A stretch of 64,000 bases of DNA from Phocoena phocoena (taxonomy: Eukaryota > Chordata > Mammalia > Artiodactyla > Phocoenidae). Both the position numbers and the translations under genes were made by a program. Below, piece by piece: positions 55,858-64,000 of the stretch. Each line of letters opens with the position of its first letter. Position 1 is the first letter of the stretch. The stretch spans positions 28,573,668 through 28,637,667 of the forward strand of contig NC_089234.1 in assembly GCF_963924675.1 (NCBI RefSeq). Direction: 5' to 3'. The notes beneath the pieces were generated by a model. That model saw nothing but the letters and a program-made list of their open reading frames with translations, ran no database searches and was not told the DNA's origin.

Positions 55858-58800
55858 TTACGTTGCTTCCGTGGCTATTGTAAATAGTGCTGCAATGAAC
55901 ATTGGGGTGCATGTGTCTTTTTGAATTATGGTTTTCTCTGGGTATATGCCCAATAGTGGGATTGTAGGGTCATATGGTAATTCTATTTTTAGTTCTTTAA
56001 GGAACCCGCATACTGTTCTCCATAGTGGCTGTATCAATTTACACTCTCCAGCATTTTCTCCACACCCTCTCCAGCATTTGTTATTTGTAGATTTTCTGAC
56101 GATGCCCATTCTAACTGGTGTGAGGTGATACCCTTTGTCATAGATTAGTTGACAATAGGTGCATGGGTTTATCTCTGGGCTTTCTATCTTGTTCCATTGA
56201 TCTATGTTTCTGTTTTTGTGCCAGTACCATACTGTCTTGATTACTGTAGCTTTGTAGTATAGTCAGAAGTCAGAGAGTCTGATTCCTCCAGCTCCATTTT
56301 TTTCCCTCAAGACTGCTTTGGCTATTCGGGGTCTTTTGTGTCTCCATAAAAATTTTAAGATTTTTTGTTCTAGTTCTGTAAAAAATGCCATTGGTAATTT
56401 CATAGGTATTGCAATGAATCTGTAGATTGTTTTGGGTAGTATAGTCATTTTCACAATATTGATTCTTCCAATCCAAGAACATGGTATATCTCTCCATCTC
56501 TTTGTATCATCTTTAATTTCTTTCATCAGTGTCTTATAGTTTTCTGCATACAGGCCTTTTGTCTCCTTAGGTAGGTTTATTCCTAGGTATTTTATTCTTT
56601 CTGTTGCAATGGTGAATGGGATTGTTTCCTTAATTTCACTTTCTGATCTTTTGTTGTTAGTGTATAGGAATGCAAGAGATTTCTGTGCATTAATTTTGTA
56701 TCCTGCAACTTTACCAAATTCATTGATTAGTTCTAGTAGTTTTCTGGTGGCATCTTTAGGATTCTCTATGTAGAGTATCATGTCATCTGCAAACAGTGAC
56801 AGTTTTACTTCTTCTTTTCCAATTTGTACTCCTTTTATTTCTTTTTCTTCTCTGATTGTTGTAGCTAGGACTTCCAAAATTATGTTGAATAATAGTGGCG
56901 AGAGTGGACATCCTTATCTTGTTCCTGATCTTAGAGGAAATGCTTTCAGTGTTTCACCATTGAGAATGATGTTTGCTGTGGGTTTGTCATATATGGCCTT
57001 TATTATGTTGAGGTAGGTTCCCTCTATGCCCACTTTCTGGAGAGTTTTTATCATAAATGGGTGTTGAATTTTGTCAAAAGATTTTTCTGCATGTATTGAG
57101 AAGATCATATACTTTTTCTTCTTCAATTTGTTAATATGGTGTACACACTGATTCATTTGCGTATATTGAAGAATCCTTGAATCCCTGGGATAAATCCCAC
57201 TTGGTCATGGTGTATGATTCTTTTAAAGTGTTGTTGGATTCTGTTTGCTAGTATTTTGTTGAGGATTTTTGCATCTATATTCATCAGTGATATTGGTCTG
57301 TAATTTTCTTTTCTTGGAGTATCTTTGTCTGGTTTTGGTTTCAGGGTGATGGTGGCCTCGTAGAATGAGTTTGGGAGTTTCCTTCCTCTGCAGTTTTGGA
57401 AGAGTTTGAGAAGGATGGGTGTTAGCTCTTCTCTAAATGTTTGATAGAATTCACCTGTGAAGCCATCTGGTCCTGTACTTTTGTTTGTTGGAAGATTTAA
57501 AATCACAGTTTCAATTTCATTACTTGTGATTGGTCTGTTCGTATTATCTATTTCTTCCTGGTTCAGTCTTGGGAGGTGATACCTTTCTAAGAATTTGTCC
57601 ATTTCTTCCAAGTTGTCCATTTTATTGGCATACAGTTGCTTGTAGTATTCTCTTAGGATGCTTTGCGTTTCTGTGGTGTCTGTTGTAACTTCTCCTTTTT
57701 CATTTCTAATTTTATTGATCTGAGTCCTCTCCCTCTTTTTCTTGATGAGTCTGGCTAATGGTTTATCAATTTTATCTTCTCAAAGAACCAGCTTTTAGTT
57801 TTATTGATCTTTGCTATTGTTTTCCTTGTTTCTATTTCATTTATTTCTGCTCTGATCTTTATGGTTTCTTTCCTTCTGCTAACTTTAGGTTTTGTTTGTT
57901 CTTCTTTCTCTAGTTCTTTTAGGTGTAGGGCTGGATTGTTTATTAGAGATTTTCCTTGTTTCTTGAGGTAGGATGCTATTGCTATAAACTTCCCTCTTAG
58001 AACTGCTTTTGCTGCATCCCATAGGTTTTGGATCATCATGTTTTCATTGTCATTTGTCTCTAGGTATTTTTTGATTTCTTCAGTGATCTCTTGGTTATTT
58101 AGTAACATATTGTTTAGCCTCCATGTGTTTGTTTTTTACGTTGTTTCCCCTGTAATTCATTTCTAATCTCATAGCATTGTGGTCAGAAAAGATACTTGAT
58201 ATGATTTCAATTTTCTTAAATTTACCGAGGCTTGATTTGTGACCCAAGATGTGATCTATCCTGGAGAATGTTCCGTGCGCACTTGAGAAGAAAGTGTAAT
58301 CTGCTGTTTTTGGATGGGATGTCCTATAAATATCAATTCAATCTAACTGGTCTATTGTGTCATTTAAAGCTTCTGTTTCCTTATTTATTTTCATTTTGGA
58401 TGATCTGTCCATTGGTGTAAGTGAGGTGTTAAAATCCCCCACTATTATTGTGTTACTGTCAATTTCCTCTTTTATAGCTGTTAGCAGTTGCCTTAAGTAT
58501 TGAGGTGGTCCTATGTTGGGTGCATATATATTTATAATTGTTATATCTTCTTCTTGGATTGATCCCCTGATGATTATGCAGTGTCCTTCCTTGTCTCTTG
58601 TAACATTCTTTATTTTAAAGTCTATTTTACCTGATATGAGTATTGCTACTCCAGCTTTCTTTTGATTTCCATTTGCATGGAATATCTTTTTCCATCCCCT
58701 CACTTTCAGTCTGTATGTGTCCCTAGGTGTGAAGTGGGTCTCTTGTAGACAACATATATATGGGTCTTGTTTTTGTATACATTCAGCAAGGCTGTGTCTT

Positions 58801-58865
58801 TTGTCTGGAGCATTTAATCCATTCACCTTTAGGGTAATTATCAATATGTGTGCTCCTATGACCAT
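55858..58865 (-). pseudogene. L1 ORF2 relic (endonuclease and reverse transcriptase)
   Basis: Five blocks in different frames. 58865-58338: endonuclease with CLQETHF and GDFNTSL. 58108-57755: linker. 57620-57153: start of reverse transcriptase with STGPDGF and NYRPISLMN. 57156-56914 continues it. 56877-56263 carries the catalytic FADD at 56793-56782. 56109-55858 is the C-terminal part with a shortened Cys-rich segment. Frameshifts and stops separate the blocks, and about 200 residues between IDQWN-like and [12 protein letters not shown] positions are lost. It cannot make a working protein. Confidence 0.9.
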
Positions 58866-58923
58866 TTTCTTAATTGCTTTGGGTTTGTTTTTGTAGTTCC
58901 TTTTCTTCTCTTGTGTTTCCCAC

Positions 58924-59810
58924 TTAGAGAAGTTCCTTTAGCATTTGTTGTAGAGCTGGTTTGGTGGTGCTGAATTCTCTTAGCTTTTGCTTGTCTGTAA
59001 AGCTTTTGATTTCTCCATCAAATCTGAATGAGATCCTTGCCGGGTAGAGTAATCTTGGTTGTAGGTTCTTCCCTTTCATCACTTTAAGTATATCATGCCA
59101 CTCCCTTCTGGTTTGTAGAGTTTCTGCTGAGAAATCAGCTCTTAACCTTATGGGAGTTCCCTTGTATGTTATTTGTCGTTTTTCCCTTGTTTCTTTCAAT
59201 AATTTTTCTTTGTGTTAATTTTTGCCAATTTAATTACTATGTGTCTCGGTGTGTTTCTCCTTGGGTTTATCCTGTATGGGACTCTCTGCGCTTTCTGGAC
59301 TTGGGTGGCTATTTCTTTTCCCATGTTAGGGAAGTTTTCGACTATAATCTCTTCAAATATTTTCTCTGGTCCTTTGTCTCTCTCTTCTCCTTCTGGGACC
59401 CCTATAATGCGAATGTTGTTGCATTTAATGTTGTCCCAGAGTTCTCTTAGGCTGTCTTCATTTATTTTCATTCTTTTTTCTTTACTTTGTTCCGCAGCAG
59501 TGAATTCCACCATTCTGTCTTCCAGGTCACTTATCCGTTCTTCTGCCTCAGTTATTCTGCTATTGATTCCTTCTAGTATAGTTTTCATTCCAGTTATTGT
59601 ATTGTTCATCTCTGTTTGTTTGTTCTTTAATTCTTCTAGGTCTTTGTTAAACATTTCTCGCATCTTCTTCATCTTTGTCTCCATTCTTTTTCCGAGGTCC
59701 TGGATCATCTTCACTATCATTATTCTGAATTGTTTTTCTGGAAGGTTGTCTATCTCTCTTCATTTAGTTGTTTTTCTGGGGTTTTATCTTGTTCCTTCAT
59801 CTGGTACATA
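58924..59810 (-). pseudogene. L1 ORF1 relic
   Basis: ORF1 encodes the RNA-binding chaperone of L1. An open block at 59720-59196 has a long coiled coil (KKMREMFNKDLEELKNKQ onward) followed by an RRM-like start (NIRIIGVPEGEE). A frameshift near 59200 moves the C-terminal domain to the next frame (59199-58924, RQITYKGTPIRLRADFS). The N-terminal part above 59720 is also out of frame. Not functional. Confidence 0.88.
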
Positions 59811-60730
59811 GCCCTCTGCCTTTTCATCTTGTCTCTCTTTCTGCGAATGTGGTTTTTGTTCCACAGGCTGCAGGATTGTAGTTCTTGCTTCTGCTGTCTG
59901 CCCTCTGGTGGATGAGGCTATCTAAGAGGCTTGTGCAAGTTTCCTGAAGGGAGGGACTGGTGGTGGGTGGAGCTGACTGTTGCTCTGGTGGGCAGAGCGC
60001 AGTAAAACTTTAATCCACTTGACTGTTGAAGGGTGGGGCTGGGTTCCCTCCCTGTCGGTTGTTTGGCCTGAGGCAACCCAACACTGGAGCCTACCTGGGC
60101 TCTTTGGTGGAGCTAATGGCAGACTCTGGGAGGGCTCACGCCAAGGAGTACCTCCCAGAACTCCTGCTGCTGGTGTCCTTGTCCCCACGGTGGGCCACAG
60201 CCAACCCCCACCTTCACAGGAGACCCTCCAACACTAGTGGGTAGGTCTGGTTCAGTCTCCCCGGGGGTCACTGCTCCTTCCCCTGGGTCCCGATGCGCAC
60301 ACCACTTTGTGTGTGCCCTCCTAAAACGGAGTCTCTGTTTCCCCCAGTTCTGTCGAAGTCCTGCAGTCAAATCCCAGTAGCCTTCAAAGTCTTATTCTCT
60401 AGGAATTCCTCTTCCTGTTGCCGGACCCCCAGGTTGGGAAGCCTGTTGTGGGGCTCAGAACCTTCACTCCAGTGGGTGGACTTCTGTGGTATAAGTGTTC
60501 TTCAGTCTGTGAGTCACCCACCCAGCAGTTATGGGACTTGATTTTACTGTGCTTGAACCCCTCCTACCGTCTCACTGTGGCTTCTCCTTTGTCCTTGGAC
60601 GTGGGGTATCTTTTTTGGTGAGTTCCAGTGTCTTCCTGTCGATGATTGTCCAGCAGCTAGTTGTGATTCTGGTGTTCTCACAAGAGGGAGTGAGAGCACG
60701 TCCTTCTACTCCACCATCTTGGTTCCAATC

Positions 60731-60795
60731 TCAAGCCTTACTTTCTTCATAGAGAAGATGGAGATGGGGTTGTTGAAGGATTAAACCTGACACTT
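60731..60795. other. Extra segment between L1 5' end and its TSD
   Basis: About 65 bases that look MIR-like ('gggttgttgaaggattaaac') and not L1. See findings for the 5' transduction idea. Confidence 0.6.
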
Positions 60796-60808
60796 GCAAT
60801 TTAACTTT

Positions 60809-61139
60809 CTAAAATCAAGAGGTATCTTACAATCAATGTCAAAAGAAACTTTCCCACCACCACTTCCCCTACCCCAGCCCTCTGAATTGTCATCAAATAG
60901 ACAGCATCTTTGAATTGAAGAAACCATTGAGCCTCTCAGGGCATGGGAGAGAGGAAAAAGAATTGCTAGTGGGACTCTGGCTGGGCTTTCCAGCTGACTT
61001 GGATCCCACCACATGTTGTTAGTGAGATAGGTTCCTGTCTGCTCACTCAGGTACCAAGCTTGGGCTGAAACCTTTGTGTGTGTAAAGAGCTCCACACGAG
61101 ATGCATTAAAATGGACATACACTTAAGAGCTGTGCAAGG
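60809..61139. other. Unassigned sequence
   Basis: Nothing recognised after the L1 duplication. Confidence 0.35.
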
Positions 61140-61675
61140 TCAGTCCCACTCCTAGAGAACTGAAAACATGTTCACACAAAAGCTTGTTCACAAATGTTCA
61201 CAGCATCGTTATTCATAGCAGCCCCAAAGTGGAAACAACCCAAATGTCCCTCAACTGATGAACAGGTAAACAAAATGTGGTATATCCATACAATGCAATA
61301 TCATTTGGCCATAAAAAGGAAGGAAATTCTGATACATGGTACAACATGGATGAACCTTGAAAACACTATGTGAAGTGAAAGAAGTCACAAAAGAGCACAT
61401 ATTGTGTGATTCCATTTAGATGAAATGTCCACAGTAGGCGAACCCTAAAAGTCGGAAAGCAGAGTGGTGGTTACCGAGGATGGGGGCAGGGGAATGGGAG
61501 GGACTGCTAATGGGCATGGGGTTTCTTTTGGAGGTGATGAAAATGTTCTGGAAATAGGTAGTAGTAATGGTTGCATAACTTTGGGAATACACTAAAAATC
61601 AGTGAATTGTACACTTTAAAATAGTGAATTTTATGGTAGATAAATTGTATGTCAATAAATTTTAAAAAAAGATCT
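61140..61675 (+). mobile_element. L1 3' end, forward
   Basis: 'cgttattcatagcagcccca', 'ggaaacaacccaaatgtccc', 'tcaactgatgaacaggtaaa', 'gtacactttaaaatagtgaa' and A-rich end near 61670. Old L1 3' region. Confidence 0.85.
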
Positions 61676-62479
61676 GTGTAAAGAATCGTATAAGTTATAA
61701 CTTAATAAAAATAATAGTAAAAGGAGACGGCTTTAGCAGCTTCCTCTTTGATTCTGGAAAGCTGGTCAGGAAGCACCTCTGCCCAGAGGACAGGAGAGAT
61801 TCCTATGAAGCCAGAGTCCTTCAGGTTCCAAAGCTTCCAGCAGGGAGACCTGCAGGAACTGGAGAAATCCCACATTATATCTCAAGGCATGTGATATCCA
61901 TTGGTCCTTTAAGGTAGCGCTTTTAGTGACACATGAATCCATCCTAAGGTACTTGAAGGGCTGTCATGTGACACAGGGATTGGGCTTCTGAGTGACTCCA
62001 GTGGGCAGGATTAGGACCAGTGGATGAAGTGACAAGGAGGCACAGTCTGGTCAATAAGAAGACAAGCTCCTGAGGGATTAGAGCCTTTCGAATACAGCAT
62101 CAGTGCCCAGTCTGGGCTGCATTCCAGCAAGGCTGGAGAACCCCCTCTGAGATCTTGTATATTTATATATCCTGGCCAGGACTGGATGTTCCAACTCTGA
62201 GGTCCTAAGAGTCTATATGAAGAATGAGGGAGGAAAAGAGGAAAAAAGAAACTGTGAGGGTCAAGAGGTGGCCATTGGGCCATTGTCAGAATCTGTGACA
62301 GAGGCATCAGAATCTGTGACACAGTCCGAGTAGGGCAGCTCCCGCTCAATTTGAAGGTGGCCGTTTCTCAGCAGGTGGGCTCAGTTGAGAAAGGCATAGC
62401 TGTGAGCAAAGCCAGACTATAGCCTGACCCTGTTTGAGGGAAACAGTTTTCTATCTCAAACCCTCAAATGCTATCAGGA
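61676..62479. other. Unassigned sequence
   Basis: No gene or named repeat. Contains a short repeated 'cagaatctgtgaca' phrase (62288-62322). Confidence 0.4.
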
Positions 62480-62700
62480 AGTAGTGTGCACTGATTAAGC
62501 AAAAGGGCTCTGGATTCAAACTTGATCCACTAATTAGTAGCTGTGTGACCTTGGGCAGTGCATTAAGATCTCTGGGCCTCCTTTTCCCTGGTTAAAAACA
62601 TTGGAATAATAATAGGGCCTACCTTACAGATTTGTTCTGAGGATTAAATGAAATAAGGTAAGTAAAGTGCTTGGCCCTAACATACATTAACAGCAGCTGC
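62480..62700 (+). mobile_element. MIR SINE, forward
   Basis: 'gggctctggattcaaacttg', 'tagctgtgtgaccttgggca', 'gatctctgggcctccttttc', 'gttctgaggattaaatgaaa'. Well preserved forward MIR. Confidence 0.9.
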
Positions 62701-63569
62701 TGCAAACTGACCTACACGAATTTAATTACGCACAAACTGTTAGGTTGTTTTCGGCAGCTGTAGGTAGCTCCCAAACATTACGGGTTGTGGAGGGCTAGCT
62801 GCTCCCCCAACCACTTCACTCCACACAAGTTTCAGATCAAATTCTGCCACATTTGGACATTTATTAGACACACTTTTATCAGCAAGTAGACACAAAAGGA
62901 CCTGTTCTGAAAACTGATCACGGCTCTGTCCTTTGAAGTGCTCTAACCAGGCCTTGCGCCAAAGGTTTGCTCCAGGTGGGTCTCCAAAATGGAGAAGCGG
63001 GAGTGGGTTAACCTTAAGGCTTCAGGCAAATCGAATCCTTTGATGTTATGGCTGGACCCAGGGCCATGTTAGAATCTAGCAGCAGGTACCCTCCAGAAAG
63101 GTGAATGGTATGGGGGGCTCAGCAGACTCTTTTCTGACCATGCAAGGGTTGGGAGGGACTGTAAACTGTCTTAGCCAATACACATATCTTCCAGACCACT
63201 GATTTTAATGATGAGGACTCACTTCTAATGGGGTTTATTAACAAGCCACATCCCCCCACCCCCAGTGAACCTAATAGCCTTATTATGCTATCTAAGACCC
63301 TTATTATTCTAATTATAATACTCTGATGCTAGTGGGAGATAAAGACTGAAACCTTCCTAGTAGCTGTGAACATTTAATTAAATGCCAACTGATCACTCCT
63401 GTGCTGTATATTCTTGATTAAGGCACCGGGCCTTTCCTAGAGCACAGATTAAATGAACACTAGTATCACACTGTAAGCCACAGGCATCTGAGCACTGACT
63501 GCATTCACCAGTGCCCTGGTGCTTCTGAAATAGAGACGTGCTTTTGGTAGGGACTAACCACCTCAATTA
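62701..63569. other. Unassigned AT-rich sequence, repeat-poor
   Basis: No named repeat. Several TAAT/ATTA cores (near 62723, 63310, 63376 and 63418). Could hold a regulatory element, but nothing is proven. Confidence 0.4.
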
Positions 63570-63678
63570 TGGAATGCCTCTATAATTCCTTAAATCCTTT
63601 AGCTCATTTAGATTCTCACAACAGCTGTTTGAGGTGTGGGCTACAACTCCCACTTTACTGATGAGGAAACTAAAATTC
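63570..63678 (-). mobile_element. MIR fragment, reverse, cut by the gap
   Basis: 'agattctcacaacagctgtt', 'tgaggtgtgggctacaactc', 'ctgatgaggaaactaaaatt' is a reverse MIR that runs into the N gap. Confidence 0.7.
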
Positions 63679-63878
63679 NNNNNNNNNNNNNNNNNNNNNN
63701 NNNNNNNNNNNNNNNNNNNNNNNNNNNNNNNNNNNNNNNNNNNNNNNNNNNNNNNNNNNNNNNNNNNNNNNNNNNNNNNNNNNNNNNNNNNNNNNNNNNN
63801 NNNNNNNNNNNNNNNNNNNNNNNNNNNNNNNNNNNNNNNNNNNNNNNNNNNNNNNNNNNNNNNNNNNNNNNNNNNNNN
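63679..63878. other. Assembly gap, 200 N
   Basis: Exactly 200 undetermined bases. The round number suggests a placeholder, so true length is unknown. Confidence 0.99.
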
Positions 63879-64000
63879 GGAACAAAACAGAAAAGGTCTT
63901 TGTCCTCAGAAAGACAAACAAGTAAACAAAAAAACATGTGATATCAAATTGTGATAAAAGATACAAAGTAAAGGAACTTGAAGCTAGGATTGAGAATCAC
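63879..64000. other. Unassigned sequence after the gap
   Basis: Short AT-rich stretch, nothing recognised. Confidence 0.4.

Larger units (their letters stand above)
55446..60808 (-). mobile_element. Nearly full-length L1 LINE, dead, with 13-bp TSD
   Basis: Non-LTR retrotransposon on the - strand. The duplication gcaatttaacttt is exact at 55446-55458 and 60796-60808. The 3' end (T-run on +) begins at 55459. The 5' end of recognisable L1 ('aaccaagatggtggagtag' on -) is near 60728. Parts, in - order: 5' UTR about 60728-59812, ORF1 region about 59810-58924, ORF2 about 58865-55858, 3' UTR to 55459. Both ORFs are broken, and about 0.6 kb of ORF2 is missing near 56140. About 65 non-L1 bases (60731-60795) lie between the L1 start and the duplication. 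Confidence 0.95.

Noticed and set aside
59212..59811. 199-codon + strand open frame rich in Ser, Phe and Leu
   Set aside because: It is the antisense shadow of L1 ORF1 on the - strand.
63634..63966. Open frames spanning the N gap
   Set aside because: They exist only because N bases are read as open.

Overview
The window looks like a nuclear chromosome segment from a cetacean (whale or dolphin). The main evidence is about 18 tRNA-derived CHR-type SINEs, many with clear target-site duplications (TSDs). There are also a cetartiodactyl-type mariner, young L1 copies of the artiodactyl/cetacean kind, and the usual old mammalian repeats (MIR, L2, MER5-like, MLT1-like). Repeat family names are from memory, not from a database search. 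Nothing suggests bacterial, plasmid or viral-genome DNA.

Only one functional protein gene is supported: exons 2-4 of SLC25A28 (mitoferrin-2, a mitochondrial iron carrier) on the + strand, 5074 to about 8510. Splice sites and phases are intact and the poly(A) signal is at 8488. Exon 1 (about 97 residues by family length) is not visible and probably lies upstream of position 1. In human, the side downstream of SLC25A28 runs toward NKX2-3 across a stretch poor in protein-coding genes, which fits the lack of further genes here (inference from remembered synteny).

Layout. 1-5073: intron 1 with MIRs and three CHR SINEs. 5074-8510: SLC25A28 exons. 8510-11076: MIR, L2 and unassigned sequence. 11079-12680: a mariner copy split by a SINE. 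12690-17300: L2, MIR, a short SINE, a quasi-palindrome and an MLT1-like LTR inside L2. 17590-20640: old L1 sequence with SINEs inside. 20640-27570: mostly unassigned, with MIR and L2. 27570-28085: RPL21 processed pseudogene. 28580-45000: SINEs, L2, MIR, MER5-like and L1 pieces, plus a (CA)19 microsatellite. 45490-52790: two LTR-like regions, a nested L1 and several SINEs. 53290-53705: a decayed RPS15A processed pseudogene on the - strand. 55459-60795: a nearly full-length but dead L1 on the - strand, bounded by a 13-bp duplication. 60809-64000: an L1 3' end, a MIR, unassigned AT-rich sequence and a 200-base N gap.

No new gene system was found. The most informative observations are an L1 whose duplication encloses about 65 extra bases at its 5' end (possible 5' transduction), a 27-bp-arm quasi-palindrome in an L2, a mariner with its first catalytic Asp changed to Asn, a small duplication-flanked insertion containing an L1 ORF2 scrap, and the two ribosomal-protein pseudogenes.
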